DNA of 64,000 bases, taken from the NCBI GenBank assembly GCA_033857955.1, contig JAWVCW010000006.1, positions 186,001 to 250,000 on the forward strand, written 5' to 3'. Position numbers and translations under genes: made by a program. Below are positions 33,521 to 41,415 of the stretch, piece by piece (position 1 is the stretch's first letter; every line of letters starts with the position of its first letter). Origin of the DNA: Gaiellasilicea sp033857955 (lineage in GTDB: Bacteria > Actinomycetota > Thermoleophilia > Gaiellales > Gaiellaceae). The notes under the pieces were generated by a model that saw nothing but the letters and a program-made list of their open reading frames with translations, did no database searches and was not told where the DNA came from.

Positions 33521-34063
33521 ATGTCGCATCTGCGCGTGATCGACGTCGAAGAGGCGACGGGAGAGCTGAAAGAGGAGTACGACGCTGCGGTCGGCCGGGC
33601 GGGCAAGGTCTACAACATCGTCAAGTCGATGAGCCTCCGGCCGGGCGTCCTGAAGCGCTCGATGGAGCTCTACAAGGCGATCATGTTCGGGCCGTGCGGG
33701 CTCTCGCGGCAGGAACGCGAGCTCATCGCGACCGTGGTCTCCCGTCAAAACAACTGCCACTACTGAATTCGCGCGCATGCAGACGACCTCCGTGCCGAGG
33801 GCGCAGACGAGGAGCTGGCGGCGCACGCCGAGCACGACTACCGCCGGGCCGAGCTGCCCGAGCCGGTGCGGGCCCTCTGCGACTACGCCGTCAAGCTGAC
33901 GCGGGATCCCGCGTCGGTCGGCGCCGCAGACGCGGACGAGCTGCGCGCGCAGGGCTGGGACGACGCTGCGATCCACGACGCGATCCAAGTGATCGCATAC
34001 TTCAACTACATCAATCGCATCGCAGAAGGAGTCGGGACGGATCCCGAACCGGAATGGAGCTGA
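33521..34063 (+). CDS. AhpD-like selenoprotein (Sec at residue 82)
   Basis: A 180-residue protein if the TGA at 33764-33766 is read as selenocysteine. Before it come 81 codons (SHLRVIDVEEATGELKEEYD onward); after it the same frame continues for 98 codons of normal coding sequence to the stop at 34061-34063. The active site reads NNCHYUIRAH: Cys79-x2-Sec82-x3-His86 with Glu67 twelve before the Cys, exactly the ExxCxxCxxxH spacing of AhpD with Sec for the second Cys. The family is peroxidase-related or carboxymuconolactone-decarboxylase-like. Start ATG 33521 has GAGGA 8 bases ahead. It leads a cupin and a nitrilase. Confidence 0.92.
33778..33805 (+). promoter_or_regulatory. Candidate bacterial SECIS element
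   Basis: Downstream of the Sec TGA, CCTC (33787-33790) and GAGG (33797-33800) enclose the loop CGTGCC, whose second and third bases are GU as in SelB-binding bacterial SECIS loops. TGC/GCA (33778-33780, 33803-33805) can add a lower stem past a bulge. The loop starts 25 bases after the TGA, inside the normal range. The structure is my hand fold only. Confidence 0.6.
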
Positions 34064-34064
34064 A

Positions 34065-34424
34065 GTGACCGGGTTCACGATCGTGCACATGGACGACTTC
34101 GAGCGTCCGTTCCCGAAGTGGGCGCTCGCGCGCAAGGCGCTCGGCCTGCGGTCGTTCGGGATGAACGTCGTCGAGTTGCCGCCGGGCGAGACGATCCCCG
34201 AGCACGACGAGACCGAGAGCGACCAGGAAGAGGTGTTCATCGTCCTCACGGGCGACGCCACGATGGTCATCGACGGCGTCGACCACCCGGCGCCGGCGGG
34301 CACCTTCGCGCGGCTCGACCCGGAGCCGAAGCGCACGGTCGTGAACCGGAGCGAGTCCGACGCGACCGTGCTGATCGTCTCAGCGCCGCAGACGAGCGGC
34401 TACACCCCAATGGACTGGGCGTAG
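34065..34424 (+). CDS. Cupin-domain protein in selenoprotein operon
   Basis: A 119-residue small cupin. Motif 1 is ELPPGETIPEHDETESDQEE with its His and Glu residues, and motif 2 lies around HPAPAGTFARLDPEPKRTV. It opens with HMDDFERPFPKWALARKALG. Exact role unknown; small cupins often bind metals or act on small oxidised compounds. The GTG start lies one base past the selenoprotein stop, and its stop is directly followed by the nitrilase start, so the three genes form a tight operon. Confidence 0.75.
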   Translation: MTGFTIVHMDDFERPFPKWALARKALGLRSFGMNVVELPPGETIPEHDETESDQEEVFIVLTGDATMVIDGVDHPAPAGTFARLDPEPKRTVVNRSESDATVLIVSAPQTSGYTPMDWA

Positions 34425-35342
34425 GTGCGCTCGCCCATCACCGCCGCCTGCGTGCAGGTCGAGCCGGTGATCTTCGATCGCGCCCGCACGATCGACCGCG
34501 TCGCCGAGCGCACCGCGGAGGCCGCGGGCGCGGGCGCCGGCATCGTCGTCTTCCCCGAGACGTTCATCCCCGCCTACCCGTCCTCGGTGTGGGCCAGGGC
34601 GCTCGCGGGCTGGGGCGAGCCGGGCGCCAAGGAGGCCTTCGCGTTGCTGCACCGCCAGTCGCTCGAGCTGCCGGGACCGGACGCCGACCGGCTTGCCGGG
34701 ATCGCCCGCGAGCACGGTGTCTGGCTCGTGATCGGCGTCAACGAAGTCGACCCGGCGCGGCCCGGGACGCTCTACAACTCGCTGCTCTACTACTCACCGG
34801 AGGGCGAGCTGGCGCTCCACCATCGCAAGCTCGTACCGACGAACCACGAGCGGCTCGTCTGGGGGCCGGGCGACGGCCGCGGCCTCCGCGCGATCGAGAC
34901 GCCGATCGGCCGGCTCGGCGGGCTGATCTGCTGGGAGAACTACATGCCGCTGGCGCGGTTCTCGCTCTACGAGTCGGGCGTCGAGATCTACATCGCCTCG
35001 ACCGCCGACGACGGCGACTCGTGGCAGGCGACGTTGAAGCACATCGCGCTCGAGTCGCGCTCGTTCGTGATCGCACCCTGCCACTTCCAGCGCGCGAGCT
35101 CCTATCCTGACGACTTCCCGCTCGCGTCGCTGCTCGAGGGTCACGACATCCTCGGGCGCGGGGGCTCGGCCGTGCTCGGTCCGGACGGGAGCTATCTCGC
35201 CGGGCCGCTCTACGGCGAGGAAGGGATCCTCTACGCCCGGCTCGATCCCGAGCTGCTGCTCGAGTCACGCCAGCGCTTCGACCCGGCCGGCCACTACCAC
35301 CGGCCGGACGTGCTCACGCTGACCGTGACGCCGAACGTCTGA
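34425..35342 (+). CDS. Nitrilase-family carbon-nitrogen hydrolase
   Basis: A 305-residue nitrilase. The Glu-Lys-Cys triad is complete: Glu45 in VVFPETFIPAYP, Lys135 in LHHRKLVPTNHERL and Cys169 in GGLICWENYMPLAR. The CWENYMP form is that of true nitrilases acting on organic nitriles, rather than amidases. It converts a nitrile to a carboxylic acid and ammonia. It is third in the operon with the Sec-containing AhpD homologue and the cupin. The GTG start abuts the cupin stop. Confidence 0.9.
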   Translation: MRSPITAACVQVEPVIFDRARTIDRVAERTAEAAGAGAGIVVFPETFIPAYPSSVWARALAGWGEPGAKEAFALLHRQSLELPGPDADRLAGIAREHGVWLVIGVNEVDPARPGTLYNSLLYYSPEGELALHHRKLVPTNHERLVWGPGDGRGLRAIETPIGRLGGLICWENYMPLARFSLYESGVEIYIASTADDGDSWQATLKHIALESRSFVIAPCHFQRASSYPDDFPLASLLEGHDILGRGGSAVLGPDGSYLAGPLYGEEGILYARLDPELLLESRQRFDPAGHYHRPDVLTLTVTPNV

Positions 35343-35355
35343 GCGCGACGGCCGC

Positions 35356-36006
35356 TCAAGGACGCACGAACCTGATGTGCTTCGCAAGCTCCTCATCGAG
35401 CAGCAGCGTCTGGCGAAGGTCTTTCACGACGTGGAACCCGACGCCGTATGTGTGTTGGCCGACGGTCCAGATGAGCACGACGTGATTGGCGAACGCGCTG
35501 CCATCGTTCGTCGCTTGCGGAACGAAGACCGCGCGCATGCGAGTGTGGCCAACGGTTATCCAGCCGAGCGGCTTGACCAGAGCATTCGGGTACCAGGCAG
35601 GGCCGTTCACGACCTTCCCGTAGTTGTGCAGAGGCTGCGGAGACGCCGTGATCACGAGGTGATCGGTCGGAGTTTCGCCGGAGCCGACGACCCACCCTCG
35701 CCACGACTTCGGGCAGCCTCCCATCCCAGCGGGGCCGATGATGTGCAGCGCGCACCCGCTCGGCCCATTTACGCGCGTTTCGGTCAAGCGGTGCGGCACT
35801 TTCGCCGGGCACGGAATCGGATAGCCAACCGCACGGGCAGTGGTGCGACACGAGGCGATCAGCTCGCTCGAGGCGGGCACGAACGTGAGTCGAGCTTTCT
35901 CGAACTTCTGGGATTGCGTCGGCGGGGCGGCTGAGTCAGGTCCCGAGCAGCCGCAGACGGACAGCGCAAGCAGGAGCAAGACCGAGAGCCCTGGTGATCG
36001 AGTCAC
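35356..36006 (-). CDS. Putative lipoprotein of unknown function
   Basis: A 216-residue protein with a signal sequence and a possible lipobox ending VCGC near residue 20, so it is probably lipid-anchored outside the membrane. The mature part has cysteines in ASCRTTARA, IPCPAKVPHR, SGCALHIIG and GGCPKSWRG that could pair as disulfides. It ends LDEELAKHIRFVRP. No known domain. Base use is less GC-biased than its neighbours, perhaps a transferred or fast-evolving gene. It lies convergent to the nitrilase. Confidence 0.65.
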   Translation of the reverse strand: MTRSPGLSVLLLLALSVCGCSGPDSAAPPTQSQKFEKARLTFVPASSELIASCRTTARAVGYPIPCPAKVPHRLTETRVNGPSGCALHIIGPAGMGGCPKSWRGWVVGSGETPTDHLVITASPQPLHNYGKVVNGPAWYPNALVKPLGWITVGHTRMRAVFVPQATNDGSAFANHVVLIWTVGQHTYGVGFHVVKDLRQTLLLDEELAKHIRFVRP

Positions 36007-36085
36007 TCTTGGACACTACGAGCGCACGTCGTCGCCGGGTCCAATGAAGGACGAAGGATCGTGCCGCGCAGCGCGTTCCGGCGGC

Positions 36086-37720
36086 TCAGCTGTTCGCCCT
36101 GGCTCGGGTTCTCAGAACTCGGTCGTTGCCGACCCGGCGCGTGACCCCGTCCGCGTCGAGGCGCTCGAGCAGTAGCTGGGCATCGCGGCGACCGCAGCCG
36201 GCGAGGTCGCGGAAGCGCGCGAGGGCGATCCGGCCCGCACTCTCACACTCCTCCACGACGAGCGTCCGCGCCCGCTCGTATGCCGCCTGCGAGACCGCGT
36301 ATCCCTCCCCCAGGCGGACGAGCCGGCCGGCCCGCTCGAGGAAGCGCGCCAGCTCCGCGTCCGCGACCCTGACCGGCGCGGGCGCCGCCGCCTCGAGCTC
36401 GGCCTCGACGGCGAGAGCCTCGGCCGCCCGCTCGCCGAGGCTCGCGTCCCCTCCGGCGCGGTAGAGCTTCGATCCCCTCCGCTCGAACGGCAGGCGCGCC
36501 AGCACCTCCTTCGCCCAGGGCTCGACGGGCGCGTTCACGCCCGGGTCGAGCGGGTCGGCGCCTTCGATCTCTTGCTCGAGCTCCGCGCGCAACTCCTCGA
36601 GCCACGCCTCCGAGAAGCGCCACGCGCCGTCGACGAGCACCGGCGAGTGCACCGTCACCTCACCGCGCTCGGAGCCCTCGAAGCGCGCGGGGTCGGCGTG
36701 ACGGGGCGGAGCGGGGTCGATGACGGTACCGCCGCCGACTGTGGTCTCGCCTCGGAGGACGACGCGGTCTCCGCGGGCCGCGACCACAGGCGCCGCAAGC
36801 CGGAGCTGGGCGTAGCTCTCGCCCGAGCGCGTCACGCGAGCCGGCACCGCCGAGGTGCCGTGATGGACATGGAGGCGCGCGCCGTCCGCGATCGGCTGAA
36901 GCTCCTCGAGCGCGATGTCGAGCCGGTAACTCCTTGCAAACGCCCCGGGCGCGACCAGTGCATCGCCGCGCCGCAGCTCGTGCCGCTCCACACCGGGAAG
37001 CGCGACCGCAACCCGCTGTCCCGCCTCGGCTCGCTCGACGGGGCGGTCGTGCACCTGGACGCTACGCACGCGGACGTTCCGTCCGCCGGGCTCGGCGCGA
37101 AGCACGTCGCCGGCGCCGATCGAGCCCGACCAGAGCGTCCCCGTCGCGACCGTCCCGATCCCGCGGAGCGAGAACACGCGGTCGACGTAGAGGCGCGGCG
37201 CGTTTTCCACATTGTGTTTCTGAAACACAAAGTCCGCCGTGCGCGCGAGTGCGGCTTTGAGGTCCTCGAGCCCGGCCCCGGTCTTCGCGCTGACTGCGAC
37301 CACCTCGGCTCCCGGGACGAGCTCCCGCCCCTCCTCGAGCGCGAGCTCGAGCGTCTCCTCGTCCACGGCGTCGGCCTTGGTGACCGCGACGACGCCGCGG
37401 TCGATCCCGAGCAGAGAGAGGATCGCGAGGTGCTCGTGCGTCTGGGGACGCGCCCCCTCGGCGGCGTCGACGACGAGCAGGAAGAGGTCGATTCCGGTCG
37501 CGCCGGCGACCATGTTCCGGACGAAGCGCTCGTGCCCGGGAACGTCGATCAGCGAGAGGCGACGTCCGTCCGGGAGGTCGAGCGGCGCGTACCCGAGGTC
37601 GATCGAGATCCCGCGCTCGCGCTCCTCGGGCAGCCGGTCCGTGTCCTTTCCCGTCAGTGCCCGCACGAGCCACGTCTTGCCGTGGTCGATGTGGCCCGCC
37701 GTGCCGACCGTCAACGACAT
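36086..37720 (-). CDS. selB: Selenocysteine-specific elongation factor SelB
   Basis: A 544-residue SelB. The G domain begins TVGTAGHIDHGKTWLVRALT, with G2/G3 segments RERGISIDLGYAPLDLP and IDVPGHERFVRNMVAGATG. Two EF-Tu-like beta-barrels follow, then the winged-helix domains that bind the SECIS RNA, ending near RDLAGCGRRDAQLLLERLD. It carries Sec-tRNA to UGA codons that have a SECIS. The start overlaps the selA stop by 10 bases; selA-selB are one operon. Confidence 0.95.
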   Translation of the reverse strand: MSLTVGTAGHIDHGKTWLVRALTGKDTDRLPEERERGISIDLGYAPLDLPDGRRLSLIDVPGHERFVRNMVAGATGIDLFLLVVDAAEGARPQTHEHLAILSLLGIDRGVVAVTKADAVDEETLELALEEGRELVPGAEVVAVSAKTGAGLEDLKAALARTADFVFQKHNVENAPRLYVDRVFSLRGIGTVATGTLWSGSIGAGDVLRAEPGGRNVRVRSVQVHDRPVERAEAGQRVAVALPGVERHELRRGDALVAPGAFARSYRLDIALEELQPIADGARLHVHHGTSAVPARVTRSGESYAQLRLAAPVVAARGDRVVLRGETTVGGGTVIDPAPPRHADPARFEGSERGEVTVHSPVLVDGAWRFSEAWLEELRAELEQEIEGADPLDPGVNAPVEPWAKEVLARLPFERRGSKLYRAGGDASLGERAAEALAVEAELEAAAPAPVRVADAELARFLERAGRLVRLGEGYAVSQAAYERARTLVVEECESAGRIALARFRDLAGCGRRDAQLLLERLDADGVTRRVGNDRVLRTRARANS

Positions 37721-38979
37721 GCGCCCACAGCCGCCGCGACCTCGTCCGCCTCGGCGTCGGTGAGAGTACGACAGTCGAGCAGCGTGCGGCCGTCGCGGAC
37801 GACCGCGATCACCGGCGGCTCGTGGCCGCGAAGCGCCGCAGCAAGCTCCTCCTCGACGGCACAGGCGTAGCTCGGCAGCTCGGCGAGCGGGAGCGCGCCG
37901 CCCCCCACCCGTGCGACCGTCTCCTCGACCGCGCCGCCTGTCGCCTCGGCCAGCCGGTCGGCTCGGGCGCGGACGACGGGAACGGGCTCGCGCAACATGC
38001 GCAGCACCGGAATCTCGTCGGACCGGTCGAGGTAGAGAGCGAGTGTCCCCTCGAGTGCGGCGAGCGTGAGCTTGTCGGAGCGCAAGGCGCGGTGGAGCGG
38101 GTGCCGGCGCAGGCGCTCGACCAGATCGGCGCGGCCGGCAACGATCCCGGCTTGCGGCCCGCCGAGCAGCTTGTCGCCCGAGAAGCAGACGAGGTCGGCC
38201 CCGGCGGCGAGCGCCGCAGCGGGAGTCGGCTCGCCCTCCACCTCGACGAGCGCGCCGGAGCCGAGGTCGTCGACGAGCGGCAGCCCGTGGCGGCGCGCAA
38301 TCCCGGCGAGCTCCTCGACGCGCGGTTGCTCGGCGAAGCCGACGACCCGGAAGTTCGACTGGTGCACGCGGAGCAGCAGCGCCGTGTCCGGCCCGATCGC
38401 GCGCTCGTAGTCGGCCGCGCGCGTGCGGTTCGTCGTCCCGACCTCCACGAGGCGGGCGCCCGAGCGAGCGAGCACGTCCGGGATGCGGAAGCCGTCCCCA
38501 ATCTCGATCAGCTCACCGCGCGAGACGACGACCTCGCGACCCTCGGCGAGGGCGGCCAGTGCGAGCAGCATCGCCGCGGCGTTGTTGTTGACGACGATCG
38601 CCGCCTCCGCGCCGGTCAACCGCCGAAGCAGCGGCGCGAGGTGGTCCTGGCGCGAGCCGCGCGAGCCGGTCGAGAGGTCGTACTCCAGGTTCGTGTAGCC
38701 AGCAGCCTCCCGCACGCGCTCGAGCGCGGCCTCGGCGAGCGGCGCGCGACCGAGGTTCGTGTGCACGAGCACGCCGGTGGCATTGATCACGCGGCGGAGC
38801 GCCGGGCGCCGCGCGGCCACGAGTGCCTCGGCCAGCCGCCCGCGCAGGTCTCCGGGCTCGGCGCCGGCGCGGATCTCCGCGCGAGCGCGGTCGAGCACGA
38901 CGCGCGCGGTGGCGACGGCGAGCGGATCGTCCACGTCTCGCACGAGCTCGTCGACGGACGGAAGGTCGCGCAACCTCAC
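37711..38979 (-). CDS. selA: L-seryl-tRNA(Sec) selenium transferase
   Basis: A 422-residue SelA. The family segment RRVINATGVLVHTNLGRAPL is at 62-81, AIVVNNNAAAMLLAL near 127-141, and the PLP lysine is Lys270 in FSGDKLLGGPQAGI. It turns Ser-tRNA(Sec) into Sec-tRNA(Sec) using selenophosphate. The GTG at 38979 is set by the family N-terminus (RLRDLPSVDELVRDV). The upstream frame stays open but runs antisense to the VanW gene. SelD, which makes selenophosphate, is not in the window. Confidence 0.95.
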   Translation of the reverse strand: MRLRDLPSVDELVRDVDDPLAVATARVVLDRARAEIRAGAEPGDLRGRLAEALVAARRPALRRVINATGVLVHTNLGRAPLAEAALERVREAAGYTNLEYDLSTGSRGSRQDHLAPLLRRLTGAEAAIVVNNNAAAMLLALAALAEGREVVVSRGELIEIGDGFRIPDVLARSGARLVEVGTTNRTRAADYERAIGPDTALLLRVHQSNFRVVGFAEQPRVEELAGIARRHGLPLVDDLGSGALVEVEGEPTPAAALAAGADLVCFSGDKLLGGPQAGIVAGRADLVERLRRHPLHRALRSDKLTLAALEGTLALYLDRSDEIPVLRMLREPVPVVRARADRLAEATGGAVEETVARVGGGALPLAELPSYACAVEEELAAALRGHEPPVIAVVRDGRTLLDCRTLTDAEADEVAAAVGACR

Positions 38980-39021
38980 GAAAAGCAGTGTAGAACCGCC
39001 GCAGCGGCTACTTTGCAAATC

Positions 39022-40704
39022 GTGAGACGCGTGGGTCTGATTGCCGTTGCCTTTCTCGCGGCGCTCGCCGGCGCGGCGGTCGCGGCAGTGGCCGCACGCG
39101 ATGCGGTGTACTGGCAGAAGCCGCTCCCCGGCGTGGCGCTCTCCCAGGTCGACCTCGGACGGAGCGTGCAGGTCGTCGTCGGCGAAAAGACGTACGACGT
39201 CCAGCCCGGAGAGGCGCTGAGGATCGACGAGACCGCGACGCAGGCGGCACTGGTGAAGGCCGGCCACGACGCATTTCTCCGCCGGGTCCGACAGCTGGTC
39301 GACCCGAGCCCGCCAGTCCTGAAAGTGGATCCCGTACTCGCGGTCCGGCCCGGCGCCGAGCGTCTCGCCGAGCTGGTCTCGCACGCGCTCCCGAAGCCCC
39401 GTCGCGCCCAGGTCGTCTCCCGCGGCGGCTCGTTCTCGGTCCTGCCGTCGCAGCCGGGCGACGCCGTCGACGCCGATGCACTGCTCATCGCGCTCGAGCG
39501 GGCGGCGCGTACCGGCGCGCAGACGATCTCGCCCCCGCTGACACACGTCGAGCCGGCGTTGACGACTCCCGCGGCCGAAGCGGCGGTCGCCGAGGCGCAG
39601 GCTCTCGTGGACGAGCCGGTGGCGCTGACGTTCAAGGACGAGGAGGTCGGGTCGCTCTCGCCCGAGCAGCTCGCAAGGCTCGTCCGCTTTCGGGTCGGGG
39701 TCGACAGCTTCCGTGTGGGGTTCGATCCGCAGCGGGTGGCGAAAGCGGTCGAGCCGCTGCTCGCGCATTGGCGCCAGCGGGCCGTCAACGCGCGGTTCGT
39801 CGTCGACGGCACGCAGGTGCGGATCCGCCCCTCCCGGCCCGGCCTTGCCGTCGACGGCAGGTGGGTGGCCGACTCGGTTGCCGCAGCGGCCAGTTCATCC
39901 TTCAGCCGCGCCTCCCTGCGCTTGAAGCAGGTCCGCGCCGATCTCACGACCGGCGAGGCGGAGAAGCTCGGCATCCGGCAGCAGATCTCCACGTTCACGA
40001 CGGACATGGGCCCGTCCTCGTCGAACCGGGTCCACAACGTGCAGCTGATGGCGAACTACATCGACGGGACGATCGTCAAGCCCGGCCAGTCGTTCTCGTT
40101 CAACGAGTCGGTGGGCCCGCGAACGACCGAGCGAGGCTTCCGCGAGGGCCAGATGATCATCGGCTCACTCCTGCTTCCGGCGATCGGAGGCGGCGTCTGC
40201 CAGACGGCGACGACGCTCTTCAACAACGCGTTCGAGCTCGGTCTCCCGATCGTCGAGCGGCACAACCACAGCTTCTACATCTCGCACTACCCGATCGGGC
40301 GCGATGCGACCGTCTCCTGGGGCGGGCCCGACTTCGCCTTCAAGAACGACCTGAAGACCGGGATCCTGATCAAGACGCGCTACACGAGCTCGACGCTGAC
40401 CTTCAGCTTCTACGGCACCGACCCGGGCAGGCGTGTGGTCTCGTCGACCGGGGAGCGCACGAACTGGCGCTCGCCGCGGCTGACCTACGCACTCGACCCG
40501 TTCGCCCCACGCGGCTCCGTGCGGACGGTCTCCGGCTCGAACGAGTCCGGCTTCGACGTCACGGTCTCGCGCAAGGTGTACGAGCACGGGAAGCTGAAGC
40601 GCCGCGACGCCTTCACGAGCGCGTACATCGCCGTCGGGCCGACTCAGATCTACGGCCCCGGACGCTCGATCCCCGGGCCGTACTTCGTGCTGCCGCGCGT
40701 CTAG
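39022..40704 (+). CDS. VanW-family membrane-anchored protein
   Basis: A 560-residue protein. An N-terminal membrane anchor (about 3-25) is followed by two peptidoglycan-binding-4-type repeats (about 35-300, including VVGEKTYDVQPGEALRID) and a VanW domain near 320-470 with the signature LLPAIGGGVCQTATTLFNNA and RHNHSFYISHYPIG. VanW proteins are found beside some glycopeptide-resistance genes and in spore-formers, but the biochemical role is unknown. It probably acts at the cell wall. Start GTG 39022. It is divergent from selA by 42 bases. Confidence 0.85.
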   Translation: MRRVGLIAVAFLAALAGAAVAAVAARDAVYWQKPLPGVALSQVDLGRSVQVVVGEKTYDVQPGEALRIDETATQAALVKAGHDAFLRRVRQLVDPSPPVLKVDPVLAVRPGAERLAELVSHALPKPRRAQVVSRGGSFSVLPSQPGDAVDADALLIALERAARTGAQTISPPLTHVEPALTTPAAEAAVAEAQALVDEPVALTFKDEEVGSLSPEQLARLVRFRVGVDSFRVGFDPQRVAKAVEPLLAHWRQRAVNARFVVDGTQVRIRPSRPGLAVDGRWVADSVAAAASSSFSRASLRLKQVRADLTTGEAEKLGIRQQISTFTTDMGPSSSNRVHNVQLMANYIDGTIVKPGQSFSFNESVGPRTTERGFREGQMIIGSLLLPAIGGGVCQTATTLFNNAFELGLPIVERHNHSFYISHYPIGRDATVSWGGPDFAFKNDLKTGILIKTRYTSSTLTFSFYGTDPGRRVVSSTGERTNWRSPRLTYALDPFAPRGSVRTVSGSNESGFDVTVSRKVYEHGKLKRRDAFTSAYIAVGPTQIYGPGRSIPGPYFVLPRV

Positions 40705-40713
40705 CTCTGGCTC

Positions 40714-41415
40714 CTACTGCGCGTCGGCCTTCTCCGGCTCGGCCGGAGAGGACGCGCTGCTGCGCTCTTCGTGGCTGTCGACGACGATCCGAGCCGCTTC
40801 GGCGGGATCGTCCGTCACGTGCAGCAACTCGACGTCGTTCGGCGAGATCATCCCGCCGGCGAGCAGGTCGCCGTTCACCCAGTCGAGCAGCTGCTGCCAG
40901 TAGTCGCGGCCGACGAGGACGACGGGAAAGTTCAGCACCTTGCCGGTCTGGACGAGCGTCAACGACTCGAAGAGCTCGTCGAGGGTGCCGAAGCCGCCGG
41001 GAAAGATGACGAAGCCCTCGGCCGCCTTCACGAACATCGTCTTGCGGGCATAGAAGTGCTTGAACGTCATCGCGATGTCGCAGTACGGGTTGAGGCCCTG
41101 CTCGTGTGGCAGCTCGATGTTGAAGCCGACCGAGAGGCCGCCGGCTTCCTTGCAGCCGCGGTTCGCCGCCTCCATCACGCCGGGGCCGCCGCCGGTGACG
41201 ACCGCGAATCCCGCCCTGGCGAAGAGCCCCGCCGTCTCGCGCGCTTGCCGGTACGGCTCGCTGTCCTCGGGCACGCGGGCCGAGCCGAAGATCGTGACCG
41301 CGGGCCGGTCGATCTGGAGCACTTTCTGAAAGCCGCCGAGGAACTCGGACGCGATCACGGCGACGTCGTTCGCAAGGTCTTCGTGCGTGCGCTCGAGGAC
41401 GCGACGATCCTCCAA
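40714..41415 (-). CDS. LOG-family protein (TIGR00730 type)
   Basis: A 233-residue Rossmann-fold protein. Motifs of the cytokinin-activating phosphoribohydrolase group are present: VTGGGPGVMEAANRGCKEAG and FPGGFGTLDELFESLTLVQ. The family cleaves nucleoside 5'-monophosphates to free base and ribose 5-phosphate, and was often misnamed lysine decarboxylase. The start is TTG at 41415, directly next to the upstream gene's stop, so it is cotranscribed with the site-2 protease and MoaX. The C-terminus has an acidic tail. Confidence 0.86.
   Translation of the reverse strand: MEDRRVLERTHEDLANDVAVIASEFLGGFQKVLQIDRPAVTIFGSARVPEDSEPYRQARETAGLFARAGFAVVTGGGPGVMEAANRGCKEAGGLSVGFNIELPHEQGLNPYCDIAMTFKHFYARKTMFVKAAEGFVIFPGGFGTLDELFESLTLVQTGKVLNFPVVLVGRDYWQQLLDWVNGDLLAGGMISPNDVELLHVTDDPAEAARIVVDSHEERSSASSPAEPEKADAQ

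Noticed and set aside
33521..33766. AhpD-like gene as a nonsense pseudogene, or as a short protein ending at the TGA
   Set aside because: The active-site motif straddles the TGA in perfect AhpD spacing, the downstream frame is unbroken, and selC, selA and selB are close by.
37657..39021. N-terminal extension of the VanW gene through selA
   Set aside because: Antisense to selA; the VanW protein starts with a membrane anchor at 39022.
38980..39768. N-terminal extension of selA to 39768
   Set aside because: The frame remains open but lies opposite the VanW gene, and the SelA family begins near the GTG at 38979.
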